Source: SAR202 cluster bacterium bin90 (GTDB lineage: Bacteria; Chloroflexota; Dehalococcoidia; Lucifugimonadales; JADFKI01). Taken from it: DNA of 64,000 nt. Positions 1 through 8,187 of the stretch are shown piece after piece. Position 1 is the first letter of the stretch. Every line of letters begins with the position of its first letter. The notes under the pieces were generated by a model that saw only the letters and a list, made by a program, of their open reading frames with translations, did no database searches and was not told the DNA's origin. The DNA lies in assembly GCA_002238855.1 (NCBI GenBank), contig MPND01000008.1:39589-103588 (forward strand). The letters are read 5' to 3'. The translations under genes were made by a program, and so were the position numbers.

Positions 1-228
1 TATACGCTCGAAATCTGTCATTTCAAAGGGGTCCGGCGTCTTAAACTCTCCGTACTCTATTGGCCGGATATTACTCTGGGGTGGCTCCTTGTATCGAGCG
101 ATGTTCCGCTCGACGACTGCTGTTGCCCTTTCCAACACCTCAAAAGTTTCTCCCGAGCAGGCTCCAAAAGAGATGACGAGTAAGGTAAGCATCACCACAG
201 AGATTATTCTCACCGAAAGCTGCATCAT
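1..228 (-). CDS. Putative lipoprotein, 3' end outside window
   Basis: An open frame begins with two adjacent ATG codons (226-228 and 223-225) and runs off the left edge, so only the first ~76 residues are visible. The N-terminus has a short basic stretch, a hydrophobic segment rich in V, L and I, then FGAC followed by SGE, a plausible lipobox with Cys at about residue 23. The mature part seen is charged. A GGGAG ribosome binding site lies about 7 nt upstream. Function unknown; probably membrane-anchored after lipid modification. The 260 bp between this start and position 488 show no convincing gene. Confidence 0.6.
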   Translation of the reverse strand, partial: MMQLSVRIISVVMLTLLVISFGACSGETFEVLERATAVVERNIARYKEPPQSNIRPIEYGEFKTPDPFEMTDFERI

Positions 229-487
229 TCACACTCCCACGAGTATCCATTCCTAACCGCCGAGTTATCCCTCGATCTGTAATGTCCCAGAACGCAAAAA
301 AGACCAATCTTCGGGCACGCTGTTGCACCTTCAAGGCTGCAGCAGGGATTACCCCACGCCGCAGCCATTGTCGTCATCAGTCCCTGACGACTTACAAAAT
401 ACACTAGGCGGCACGATTAGCCCGTACCAGTAACTCTCATCCTCATCGACGCGCGCAGCGGAACCTCATCAGTCAGACAATAACCAC

Positions 488-1396
488 CTAGAATGGTGGC
501 GAGAAGCCTTCCCGTCCCTCGCCGACGTGTCCAAGCCTCTGCACCAGTTCGGACCTGATCATGTTGTAGTGTCGCTGGTGCTCCTTGATCACATCCCCGG
601 ACCTGCACCCTAACTTTTCAGCCATCAGGTCCATAGCCACCTGTCGAGTGCCTGCGACGAATTCTGCATTGCCGGAGTGGAAAGACTGAGAGATAAATCT
701 GCTGACGCCCGTATCCGACAGCTGCGCGGCGAAGCGCCCGGCGTCCTGAACCAACAGTAGTGGCGTCATGGTGATGCAGCTCTGAATGCCTGCCTCCTGC
801 AAATGCGTTATCGATTTCAGCCTCACCGAATTTGAAGGGCATCCAGGCTCGAAGACACGCCTCACTTCCTCGTCGTCTGTTGTGACCGTCATGTTTACCT
901 GCACCCGTCCGCCGCGCGCCTCGATGTTGCTGAACAGGTCCAGGTCCCGCGCGACATCGGGGCTTCTCGTCTGAACCACTAGCAGGGGCGCGTGCTTTTC
1001 AGCGAGGATTTCAAGCAGCGCGCGCGTCAGCTGCACGCGTCGCTCGACCGTCTGATAGGGATCTGTGACCGAGGACATGTACATCCGCTTGCCGTCTAGT
1101 TTGCCGGCAGGGATCTTACGTAAAAGCGCGATCGCGTTCTCCTTCACATCCACCCACTGCCCCCATGACGTCTCCGCGTCACTGCGTCCACTGAACCGGA
1201 TCGCATAGCAGTATGTGCAGCCGAAGGAGCAGCCGGCATACGGGTTAAGCGAGAAATCATATTCAGAGAGAAATCCCGAAGCCTTGTTCAGGATGGCCTT
1301 TACCTCGCGGTAGCCCACTTCCGTCTTGCCGATCTGGTCGGGTCTTGCCTTGAGATCGTCCGACGCCTCAGGAAGCAAGCCAAGTTGCTTCGTCAT
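488..1396 (-). CDS. Radical SAM protein, spore photoproduct lyase-like (SplB/Rv2578c type)
   Basis: About 302 residues. The motif CSFGCTYCY (CxxxCxxC) near residue 60 is the classical [4Fe-4S]/S-adenosylmethionine site, followed by a SSVTDPYQ segment typical of SPL-like radical SAM enzymes of the Rv2578c group. These are radical enzymes; true spore photoproduct lyase repairs thymine dimers, but many relatives have unknown substrates. The start is set at the MTKQLGLL methionine because a GTGAGG ribosome site precedes it and the TATAAT box at 1423-1428 would place transcription start just at the upstream in-frame ATG (1417). The N-terminal QLGLL resembles a clamp-binding peptide. It is followed upstream by dnaN in the same orientation. 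Confidence 0.85.
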   Translation of the reverse strand: MTKQLGLLPEASDDLKARPDQIGKTEVGYREVKAILNKASGFLSEYDFSLNPYAGCSFGCTYCYAIRFSGRSDAETSWGQWVDVKENAIALLRKIPAGKLDGKRMYMSSVTDPYQTVERRVQLTRALLEILAEKHAPLLVVQTRSPDVARDLDLFSNIEARGGRVQVNMTVTTDDEEVRRVFEPGCPSNSVRLKSITHLQEAGIQSCITMTPLLLVQDAGRFAAQLSDTGVSRFISQSFHSGNAEFVAGTRQVAMDLMAEKLGCRSGDVIKEHQRHYNMIRSELVQRLGHVGEGREGFSPPF

Positions 1397-1422
1397 ATAA
1401 ACCTCACTTTCAGCCATAAATG

Positions 1423-1451
1423 ATTATATTGAGCCAGTATGTGAATTGAAC
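1423..1451 (-). promoter_or_regulatory. Probable sigma70-type promoter for the radical SAM gene
   Basis: The minus strand reads TATAAT at 1428-1423 with a weak -35-like GTTCAA 17 nt upstream. Transcription would start near 1416, just ahead of the GTGAGG ribosome site. It is one of the few consensus -10 boxes seen in the backbone. Confidence 0.45.
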
Positions 1452-1492
1452 GGCTGGAGCACCGCACTATTCCTATTTCCGACAAAATGAAA

Positions 1493-1521
1493 GGCGCCCA
1501 TCCCATCGAGGAACGAGCGCC
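1493..1521 (-). terminator. Terminator after dnaN
   Basis: On the minus strand a GGCGC/GCGCC stem is followed by TTTCATTTT. It lies between the dnaN stop and the promoter of the next gene, so it fits a normal intrinsic terminator. Confidence 0.6.
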
Positions 1522-1559
1522 CTGCGGTCTCTCAGCCCGCGCGGGCTGCTAGGCGTGAA

Positions 1560-2684
1560 CTACCACTGGACGAACATTGGCATCACCACGTGCACGAAGT
1601 CGTCGCCCTCGACCGGCCTGAGAACCCCAGGCGTCGTCGGGGACGTCAGTTCCACCTCTATGTCGCCGTCCATCACTCCGAGGATGTCCGTCAGATACCT
1701 GGAGTTGAAGGCTATCTTGGCATCCTGTCCCGTCACGCTCGCCTCGATCTCACCCGTGTTGTCGCCAACTTCGCCTGCCTGCGAGGAGAGGGTCATGTGT
1801 CCGGGTCCCTTGTCCTTCTCGCCCACCTGCAGGCGGATGATGTTGCTGTCCTCACGTGCGAATATGGAGGCCGTCTTTGTCGCACGCAGGAACTCGTCAG
1901 TGCTCAGGACAGCCTTCGTCGTGTGCTTGGCGGGGATGAGCTGCGTGTAGTTCGGGAAAGCTCCGGAGATCAGTGACGATACGACCTCGACGTCGCCGAT
2001 GCGGAAGAGCACGTGGTTCGTGTTCTCCGTAACCATAAACTCCACGTCCTCCTCGATGTTCAGCAGCCGCCCCATCTCGCTCATCGCGCGGGCGCGCACC
2101 AGAAACTCCATGTCCTCATCGGGAGCTTCGGCGAGCGTGCAGCTGTAAACAGATAGACGGAAGCCGTCTGCCGCGGCGAATGTCACGTTCTCGCCCTTTA
2201 TCTCAACTTTCACGCCGGTGAGCACCGGTCGCGAATCCTCGTCGGCTGCCGCAAATGCCACCCGGTCGATAGCCTGCTTCAGCACGGCGGCCTCTATCGT
2301 CGCCCCTATTCCCTCGTCAACTGTCGGCACGGAAGGGAAGTCCCCAGCCTTCACGCCGCTGATGTTCGACTCGTATCCGGCGCACTTGATGTGGATGCCG
2401 ATGGGCTTGTCGGTAAGCTCGACCTCGACCGTCTCGGGAGGAAGCGCGTTGACGAAATCACTGAGCAGCTTCGCCGGTATCGTGACGCAGCCATCCTCTT
2501 CGATCTGCGCGCCGATCCAGGTTGTTATCGTGGTGTTCAGGTCGGTTCCCGTCACCTTCAGCATGGAGTCCTCGGCGGACAGTAGCACGTTTTGCGTAAC
2601 CGGCAAGACTGCCTTGGAAGACACCGCCCTGGAGACGATGCTGAGTACGCGGGAGAGGTCTTCCTGAATGCATGTGAACTTCAT
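1560..2684 (-). CDS. dnaN: DNA polymerase III beta subunit (sliding clamp)
   Basis: 374 residues, the usual length for a bacterial beta clamp with its three homologous domains. The N-terminus (MKFTCIQEDLSRVLS) and the C-terminus (VMPMFVQW, compare the usual MPMR-L ending) are family hallmarks, and ADGFRLSVY in the second domain matches the conserved ATDSHRLA segment. The ring holds polymerases and repair enzymes on DNA. A plasmid- or phage-borne clamp suggests that replication or repair on this element uses its own processivity factor. It stands alone between a terminator (1493-1521) and a hairpin (2791-2810); an AGGAG site precedes the start. Confidence 0.93.
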   Translation of the reverse strand: MKFTCIQEDLSRVLSIVSRAVSSKAVLPVTQNVLLSAEDSMLKVTGTDLNTTITTWIGAQIEEDGCVTIPAKLLSDFVNALPPETVEVELTDKPIGIHIKCAGYESNISGVKAGDFPSVPTVDEGIGATIEAAVLKQAIDRVAFAAADEDSRPVLTGVKVEIKGENVTFAAADGFRLSVYSCTLAEAPDEDMEFLVRARAMSEMGRLLNIEEDVEFMVTENTNHVLFRIGDVEVVSSLISGAFPNYTQLIPAKHTTKAVLSTDEFLRATKTASIFAREDSNIIRLQVGEKDKGPGHMTLSSQAGEVGDNTGEIEASVTGQDAKIAFNSRYLTDILGVMDGDIEVELTSPTTPGVLRPVEGDDFVHVVMPMFVQW

Positions 2685-2790
2685 TTTGCAATTCTCCTGT
2701 TGGGCATTATGCCCTGTTAATATGAGCGTTCAGAGTAGATAGCAGCCACGTCGCACGTCGCAACTGCGTAGGTATGTTCATATAATCAGC

Positions 2791-2810
2791 GATCCCGCTG
2801 GAGCGGGGTC
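2791..2810 (-). terminator. Hairpin between the 141-aa zinc protein gene and dnaN
   Basis: A CCCGC/GCGGG stem with TCCA loop on the minus strand, without a clear U tract. The ~100 bp that follow up to dnaN have room for a promoter, but no consensus box stands out. Confidence 0.4.
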
Positions 2811-2823
2811 TCGGGTTGGTGTC

Positions 2824-3249
2824 TCACCAGCAAGTTGAAAGCGCCTCCCGCACAAGGATTGCCATGTCGTAGGGCAGCATGGCGAACGACACGACAGGCT
2901 GCCCCAGGGCGAACGGGCTTCCCGAGCCGATACCGCTGTCAACGGCAGCCCGTCTCACGTTGAAACCCAGCCTGCAGTCCAGCGCAGCCCACGCCTCCTC
3001 GTTTCGCAGCTCCCCGTCCTCGTCGGCGTCATAATCGGTGCAGAACAGTATCCCCTCATCCTCCACCGAGGCGGTGAACCTATATGTCTTGCCGCTCAGC
3101 GGCTCCACGACCTGCAGCTTCACCTCAATTATTTCAAGCCCTTCTGCCGGCGTCTGCAGCAGGTGCAGCACCCTCGGATTCCCGCACCGGGCGCAGATCG
3201 GCCCCGCCTCGTAGTAAACGCACTTCTCGTCGCATCTCTGCGTAGCCAT
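2824..3249 (-). CDS. Hypothetical protein with N-terminal zinc finger
   Basis: 141 residues from ATG 3249, preceded by GAGAGGAAGAG. Cysteines at 6, 10, 19 and 22 (CxxxC...CxxC) form a probable zinc site. The rest is acidic with a possible beta-rich domain (a KTYRFTASVEDEG segment). No family recognised. It is one of many small zinc-containing proteins in this backbone and lies immediately downstream of a leader hairpin (3274-3297). Confidence 0.65.
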   Translation of the reverse strand: MATQRCDEKCVYYEAGPICARCGNPRVLHLLQTPAEGLEIIEVKLQVVEPLSGKTYRFTASVEDEGILFCTDYDADEDGELRNEEAWAALDCRLGFNVRRAAVDSGIGSGSPFALGQPVVSFAMLPYDMAILVREALSTCW

Positions 3250-3273
3250 ATCTCTTCCTCTCTGAAACAGAAA

Positions 3274-3297
3274 GCCCCGTCGCCGTAAACGACAGGG
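3274..3297 (-). terminator. Leader hairpin plus U tract ahead of gene 2824-3249
   Basis: Minus-strand stem GCCCTGTCG/CGACGGGGC-type followed by TTTCTGTTT. The hairpin ends about 25 nt before the ATG, so there is no space for a promoter between it and the gene. Confidence 0.6.
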
Positions 3298-3338
3298 CCG
3301 CACTTCATCCATCTGTATGCTGAGCTGATGTCCCGGCT

Positions 3339-4175
3339 CTACATATTCCACGCACCGGTGAGCGTGCCCACCGGCGCATCGCTGTCAACCTCTTCTTTCA
3401 CCTCTGCCATAGACAGGTCCACCCTGAACCTGTGTCCGATGCGTCGCTCCACCGCCACGTACTCATCCAGCAGCTTGGGGTTTTGCCGCCCGGCCAGCAC
3501 GAGTGCAGCCTTGGGCGCATATATGCAAAGGATGCAGGAGAGCCGCGGCATGCCGAGGTCGTAAGCGTCGTGGTAACGCACTCCGCTCTCGGCGATGTCC
3601 GCCCACACCTCATCATCGGTCCAGTCGTGTATCGGCAGCCAGTCCCAGACCTCACGGGTCTTCGTGCTGAAGTAACAGTTAGGGGTGAATGGCCGTTTCT
3701 TGCGTCGCGCCGGCGACTCGTGTGCACGAAGACCCATGCAGTTGAGGAGCCTGAACCTGTCGCCCTTGCGCCTCTCCCTGTCGAGTGCAGTGACTATCTT
3801 CGCTATCTGCCCGCGCTTGTGGTCCGAGGTGCAATACCTCGTCGCTGGGCCTGGGAACTTGCCGCGCCGCTCGATGTGATCGAGCAGGTCGCCCTGCGGT
3901 CGCGCAATTGCCCTGAACTCCAGCCCGTAGACCTGCGCCTGCTCGCGGGCAAGATCTCCCGTACCTTTCCACTCAACACGCCCGAGGTCGGCGTGAGCGA
4001 CGACAAGGCGGTTGCGCGGATACCCTTCATCGTCGGCGACCTGCACAACCTGCCGAATCATGGTCTGGCTGTCCTTGCCTCCGGACGAGTTGAGCAGCAC
4101 CACGTCCCAGTCCGCAAGTGTCGGGATTTCGGGTCTGAAGAAGTCCAGCGGCAGGGTAGCCTGAGAATCTCGCAT
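3339..4175 (-). CDS. PAPS reductase / DndC-like PP-loop protein
   Basis: 278 residues. LNSSGGKDSQTM near residue 30 is the PP-loop (SGGxDS) that binds and adenylates or pyrophosphorylates substrates in the adenine nucleotide alpha hydrolase superfamily. TRYCTSDHKRG and LSCILCIYAP supply cysteines placed as in PAPS reductases and DndC, where they hold an iron-sulfur cluster. Such enzymes reduce sulfate or modify nucleic acids (DndC in DNA phosphorothioation); phage and plasmid members are mostly uncharacterised. No dndBDE partners are visible, so a Dnd system is not claimed. The N-terminal QATLPLDF resembles a hexapeptide clamp-binding motif. Confidence 0.8.
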   Translation of the reverse strand: MRDSQATLPLDFFRPEIPTLADWDVVLLNSSGGKDSQTMIRQVVQVADDEGYPRNRLVVAHADLGRVEWKGTGDLAREQAQVYGLEFRAIARPQGDLLDHIERRGKFPGPATRYCTSDHKRGQIAKIVTALDRERRKGDRFRLLNCMGLRAHESPARRKKRPFTPNCYFSTKTREVWDWLPIHDWTDDEVWADIAESGVRYHDAYDLGMPRLSCILCIYAPKAALVLAGRQNPKLLDEYVAVERRIGHRFRVDLSMAEVKEEVDSDAPVGTLTGAWNM

Positions 4176-4206
4176 CCGAGACCTCTCTTTCCCTCTCTAA
4201 TAGAAA

Positions 4207-4235
4207 AGCCCTGCCGAAAGCATTCCGGCAGGGCT
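4207..4235 (-). terminator. Leader hairpin plus U tract ahead of the PP-loop gene
   Basis: Perfect 10-bp stem AGCCCTGCCG/CGGCAGGGCT followed by TTTTCTATT, then a GAGAGG ribosome site. The gap from stem to ATG is about 32 nt. Confidence 0.75.
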
Positions 4236-4288
4236 GAAGTTTAGATATGCGGTTTTCGCGTCAGCAGATTGCGCCAGCAAACCTGGCG

Positions 4289-5248
4289 TCAGTCGATCTC
4301 GCCTTCCGCTCGCAAGATGTCCTCGTAGGACTCGTCGCGGTGAGCCTCCATCTCCTGGTCGTTGTACAGCGCCTCCGAGAAAGCGCCTCCGTATCTGATC
4401 ACATGCTCGTCAGCAAGCATCGCTGCATCCACAAGACATTGAGTAGTCTCCTGCAACGCTAGGAACGTCTCTGGTTCGAGGCGGCTGTAATACTCGCCGT
4501 CCGTAAGGGCTATGCCCTCGATGTCGTCCTCGTTGAAGCAGCACTCGTGCGCTCCTAGCTCGTGCGGCGGTCCGCCCTCGAGGAAACTCACCTCTTCGGA
4601 GACCGAGACGATGAAGTCCGCGCTGAAATGCACACCCGAAAGGTCGAGTTCGTCGCGTCCGTTATAGAACGCCATGCCCGAATGCCACTCGAATGGCGTT
4701 CCGGTCAGTGCGGCAGCCAGGACCTCTGCATAACGGACGACTTCCCGCAGATGCGCCTCGTTGTAGGGAAGCTGTCTCTGGGGGTAGTAGTTGGACACGC
4801 CAACGACCGCGCCGTCGCGCACAAAAGCGCGATACTCAACCGGGTATCCGGCAACCTTCGCAGCGTCGATCCACGGGCGCTTCCAGATTGGCACGACCTC
4901 TCGCGGATACTCCTCGACGATGGTGTAAACACGCGGGTCGTCGATCATGAGAAAGCAGAAGTCGTCCGACCATTCAGGCTTTCCGTGCGCCAGCGCAGCC
5001 TTCACCTCGGTGCTTGAACAGCAGTCGTAGCGCATCATGTAGTTGTCGTCCGCAGCCTCACTTATCTGCGAGTATGCCGTCATCAGGCGCTCTCTCACTG
5101 CGCCCTCGTCAGTCCAGTTCAGGTAGTCCTCCCTGCGAATCACCGACACCTGCTCCGCAGGCACGAACGGCACTCCCGCAGCCTGGCAGACCTTCAGCCA
5201 GTCGCCGAGGGAGACGGGGCAGAATCGCTTAAGAGTCGTTGCGCACAT
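4289..5248 (-). CDS. ATP-grasp domain protein (R2K/DUF4343-like)
   Basis: About 319 residues from ATG 5248, which has a GGAGGGAGG ribosome site. The segment VEYRAFVRDGAVVGVSNYY is characteristic of the ATP-grasp fold in the R2K clade (DUF4343), where it contributes to the nucleotide-binding lobe; acidic residues downstream (HFSADFIV, DEYS-type region) could bind Mg-ATP. These proteins are thought to be amide or peptide ligases of unknown substrate and are frequent in phages and mobile elements. The C-terminal ~70 residues are very acidic. It overlaps the end of a 44-aa gene by 20 nt, suggesting translational coupling. Confidence 0.65.
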   Translation of the reverse strand: MCATTLKRFCPVSLGDWLKVCQAAGVPFVPAEQVSVIRREDYLNWTDEGAVRERLMTAYSQISEAADDNYMMRYDCCSSTEVKAALAHGKPEWSDDFCFLMIDDPRVYTIVEEYPREVVPIWKRPWIDAAKVAGYPVEYRAFVRDGAVVGVSNYYPQRQLPYNEAHLREVVRYAEVLAAALTGTPFEWHSGMAFYNGRDELDLSGVHFSADFIVSVSEEVSFLEGGPPHELGAHECCFNEDDIEGIALTDGEYYSRLEPETFLALQETTQCLVDAAMLADEHVIRYGGAFSEALYNDQEMEAHRDESYEDILRAEGEID

Positions 5249-5363
5249 CCTCAGCCTCCCTCCTGTTGTCCGGCCTCTGTTCATTCTTCCGGTCAAAGCG
5301 CTTGCCTCGATTTTCAGCGAGCACCATTGCTTTTCTCAGCCGCTTAATTCTGAAACTTGCCAT
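5229..5363 (-). CDS. Small basic protein, 44 aa
   Basis: ATG 5361-5363 is preceded by AAGGA at good spacing and the frame runs 44 codons to TAA at 5229, overlapping the ATP-grasp gene. The product is rich in Arg and Lys (starts MASFRIKRLRKAM). No family recognised; the base composition and ribosome site support real translation. Confidence 0.55.
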   Translation of the reverse strand: MASFRIKRLRKAMVLAENRGKRFDRKNEQRPDNRREAEDVRNDS

Positions 5364-5393
5364 TGTCTTTCCTTATAATCCTATCGGCGGACC

Positions 5394-5417
5394 CCCCGCC
5401 TGCTCCGGCACGCGGGG
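5394..5417 (-). terminator. Hairpin after the MrfA-like helicase gene
   Basis: CCCCGC/GCGGGG stem on the minus strand between the helicase stop and the 44-aa gene. U tract is poor (GGGTCC follows), and GATTATAAGG between it and the next start could be a -10 element. Confidence 0.45.
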
Positions 5418-5429
5418 CTGTCTTTCGCG

Positions 5430-7715
5430 TCAGCGCGCGAAGTAGTCCAGCATCAGCTCCTTAGACGGCGGCTCAACGTCGTCACTGCAGAACGGTGAGT
5501 CGATGCAGCTCGGGCAGCCCTCGTCACAATCGCAGGATGCGACCATATCTACCATCCGCTGCACCAGCGCTTCGGGGTTGTTCCTGACGAAGTCCAGGAT
5601 GCCGACGCCGCCCATCTCCTCCTCGAAGATGAAAGCGGCCGACGTCCCCAGCTGCGGATGCTCGTCAACGGCAATCGCTCCCAGATCGCGCCTGTCGCAC
5701 ATCGCCAGCATCGAGAGCGCGCCCGTGCCCACATGCGCTATAGCGTGAAGCGCACCGCCGTCATCAGGGTATCTGGGCCGCGGTTCACGTCCGGTGAACC
5801 ACGCGGCCATCGTCTCGTACTCAAGCGCGGGCATATCGACCGGGAAGAACTTCCCCTTGTCCTCGGGCGTGTACAGGTCTCTCTCGTAGTAGCCCATCAC
5901 CTGCGACCTTATGAGAACGCGGCTTGTCCATATCTTACGCCGCCCGGCGTTCACGACGACAGGCTCCTCCAGTATCCTGATTGTCGTTGAAATCTCCGCC
6001 TGCGTGTAGATCCGCTGGTCCAGGTAGGAGAGGTATGCCTCCCGTGCGCCCTCGTCAAAGTTCACCACGCGGTATGTCTGTCCCTTGTGGGCATAGACGG
6101 CGCCCGGGTACAGCTCGCGCAGCGCATACAGTCGAGACGTCTCTTCGAGCTTTCGGCCGTTGTCCGCGTTTAGCAGGTCGAACCTGTCGTTGTCTGAAGC
6201 CCTGATGTTGACGTTGAAAGCCGGACTGTCTATTCCCGGGGCAAGCCGCCTCACAGCGCCGTCCACGATCAGCCGACCCGCCTGGACAAGCCCACGAGTC
6301 GTGAAGCGCAGCGCACGCTCTCCGAATATGTCAAAATCTGCGCGACTGAGCGAAAGCTCCGCCGCGGCGCACTCCAGATGCGCTCCCAGTATGTTCTCGT
6401 TCTGGAGGTTCACCTGCGCGGACTCGTGCGCCGCGCCGAAGAATGCCTGCGGAAAGCGCAGGTAGAAGGAGTCAACAGGGTTGTCGCGCAGGAGCATCAG
6501 CGAGAGGCTCTGCTTGCCGTTGCGACCGCTGCGTCCTGCCTGCTGCCAGCTCGACGCGATGGTCCCGGGATAGCCGGCGATCACCGTGGCCGACACCGAT
6601 CCGATGTCGACGCCCAGCTCAAGAGCGTTCGTGCTCGCGACCGCAAGCAGGTTGCCCTCCCGGAGTCCTCGCTCAACGGCCCTTCGGTCGTCGGCAAGGT
6701 AGCCCGCGCGGTACGGCCTGATCTTGTTCTTCAGCTCGGGTCGCCTGTAGCGTCCCGCCCTGCGTCCGTTCAGGTACTCCTCGGTGTACTGCACGATCCG
6801 CTCCACGCCGGCGCGGTTCTGCGCGAAGGCGAGCGTCTTGACGTTGCGGCGCATCAGGCTGGAGGTCACCATCGCAGCCTGCATGTTTATGCCGGTACTG
6901 CCCATCTTCTGCTCCGTGCTTGCCGCATCGAGCAGTATGAACGCCCTGCTTCCGGAGGGCGAGCCGTCGCTGTCGATAACATCAAACGGCAGTCCGACCA
7001 AACGCTCCGCGTGCTCTCTAGGGTTTGCAATTGTCGCGGAGCAGAGGATGAACTGAGGCGATGCGCCGTACTGGCGCAGGATGCGGCGAAGCCTCCGCAT
7101 TATCATCGCCACATGCGTTCCGAAGACGCCCCGGTAGTAGTGAGCCTCATCTAGGACAACGTACTTCAGGTTGCTCAGGAAAGAGCGCCACGCACCGTGC
7201 TGCGGCAGCATCGACACCTGCATCATGTCAACATTGGTGATGATGATCCTGCTGCTTGCGCGTATGTGCTTCCTGTCTTCGCGCGGCGTGTCGCCGTCGT
7301 AGGTGTCGCAGCTGAGGTCAATGCCTCCGCCTTTCATCATCTCGTCCAGCCCCGAGAGCTGGTCGTGTCCGAGAGCCTTAGTCGGAAACAGGTACAGGGC
7401 GCGGGCGCGGCTGTCGTTGAGCAGCGTGTGCAGCACCGGCGCGTGAAAGCAGATTGACTTACCGGACGCCGTGCTGGTCGATACGACAACGTTGCTGCCC
7501 CTCATGGCCGCGTCTATGGCGTACGCCTGGTGACTGTAGGTGCGGAGCGCGCCCTTCGCCTTCATCGCAGCCTTCACATTCGGGTGAAGGTCGGCATCAG
7601 GCTGACGGTACTGGGCCTCACGAGCCTCAATGTGCTCGACGTGCCCCGCAAAATCGCCATTCGCCAGCGCCGCTTCGAGTTCCGACACGAGGCCGGACAC
7701 TCCTGATTCGTTCAT
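5430..7715 (-). CDS. DEAD/DEAH-box helicase with DUF1998-type C-terminus (MrfA-like)
   Basis: 761 residues. Motif I STASGKS is near residue 85, motif II LDEAH near 188 and motif VI QAGRSGRNG in the second RecA domain, so this is an SF2 helicase. The C-terminus carries CDCDEGCPSC plus a further Cys, the four-cysteine zinc site of the MrfA/YprA family, in which MrfA of Bacillus is a 3'-5' DNA helicase for mitomycin adduct repair. Full length for the family. It probably acts in DNA repair or recombination on this element. Starts at ATG 7715 with a TGGAGG site. Confidence 0.88.
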   Translation of the reverse strand: MNESGVSGLVSELEAALANGDFAGHVEHIEAREAQYRQPDADLHPNVKAAMKAKGALRTYSHQAYAIDAAMRGSNVVVSTSTASGKSICFHAPVLHTLLNDSRARALYLFPTKALGHDQLSGLDEMMKGGGIDLSCDTYDGDTPREDRKHIRASSRIIITNVDMMQVSMLPQHGAWRSFLSNLKYVVLDEAHYYRGVFGTHVAMIMRRLRRILRQYGASPQFILCSATIANPREHAERLVGLPFDVIDSDGSPSGSRAFILLDAASTEQKMGSTGINMQAAMVTSSLMRRNVKTLAFAQNRAGVERIVQYTEEYLNGRRAGRYRRPELKNKIRPYRAGYLADDRRAVERGLREGNLLAVASTNALELGVDIGSVSATVIAGYPGTIASSWQQAGRSGRNGKQSLSLMLLRDNPVDSFYLRFPQAFFGAAHESAQVNLQNENILGAHLECAAAELSLSRADFDIFGERALRFTTRGLVQAGRLIVDGAVRRLAPGIDSPAFNVNIRASDNDRFDLLNADNGRKLEETSRLYALRELYPGAVYAHKGQTYRVVNFDEGAREAYLSYLDQRIYTQAEISTTIRILEEPVVVNAGRRKIWTSRVLIRSQVMGYYERDLYTPEDKGKFFPVDMPALEYETMAAWFTGREPRPRYPDDGGALHAIAHVGTGALSMLAMCDRRDLGAIAVDEHPQLGTSAAFIFEEEMGGVGILDFVRNNPEALVQRMVDMVASCDCDEGCPSCIDSPFCSDDVEPPSKELMLDYFAR

Positions 7716-7747
7716 AATTGGCCTCCAGTATTATTGTACGATTGTTC

Positions 7748-7769
7748 GCCTCCCAGCGCATTGGGAGGC
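7748..7769 (-). terminator. Hairpin ahead of the MrfA-like gene
   Basis: Perfect GCCTCCCA/TGGGAGGC stem. It is not followed by a U tract; TACAATAAT lies between it and the ribosome site and could act as a -10 box. Confidence 0.5.
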
Positions 7770-7800
7770 GTGATGTGTTGGTCGCCGCGAGTCTGTCCCA

Positions 7801-8178
7801 TCAGAACATCCTTGCCTGACCCAGGGCGCCGTTGCGGTCGGGGACCTTCCGATCCCTACAGTCGTCGCAGCGTTCGGGAAAGAGTGGCATCGTGGGTCCG
7901 CCCCAGCTGCTGTTGAGCTTTCGTGATCTGCCACAGAAGGCGCAGCGGCCGGTTCGGTCGCTGATTCCTATGCCCTCGCACTCTCTCGTATCGCAGACGG
8001 CCATGCCGTTTGCGCGCTCGCGCTTGCCGCAGCGAATGCAGATGTTCGCCCTATACCACGCCTCAAGCACTGCCACCTGCTGGTAGAACCAGTGCCAGTC
8101 GATGCTACCGTCAGGCGTTATGCGAGGCTCGCTGTCGAGTGCCTCCGGAGGAGGCAGGCTGATCGGCTTAACCATCAA
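7801..8178 (-). CDS. Hypothetical zinc-ribbon protein
   Basis: 125 residues with three Cys pairs (CIRCGKR, CDTREC, CAFCGR) and a final CDDCRD, suggesting two zinc ribbons. It contains SIDWHWFYQQVAVLEAWYR, closely resembling NGSLDWHWFHRRLRLMAER in the protein encoded at 14811-15362, so the two share a small domain: an N-terminal WHWF helix here and a C-terminal one there. No function known. The next gene upstream ends 10 nt away. Confidence 0.65.
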   Translation of the reverse strand: MMVKPISLPPPEALDSEPRITPDGSIDWHWFYQQVAVLEAWYRANICIRCGKRERANGMAVCDTRECEGIGISDRTGRCAFCGRSRKLNSSWGGPTMPLFPERCDDCRDRKVPDRNGALGQARMF

Positions 8179-8187
8179 GCACGCTCC

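Noticed and set aside
229..487. Small minus-strand open frame at 140-334
   Set aside because: It overlaps the lipoprotein start in another frame, has no ribosome site, and has no conserved-looking segment.
3339..4175. DNA phosphorothioation (Dnd) system
   Set aside because: Only a DndC-like domain is present; dndA, B, D and E are absent within the window.
3432..4244. Long plus-strand open frame opposite the PP-loop gene (and similar ones at 6378-7154, 9758-10507, 27702-28607, 51782-53047)
   Set aside because: These mirror strong minus-strand genes with clear motifs, are rich in R, P, A and H, and lack ribosome sites. They are codon-bias shadows.
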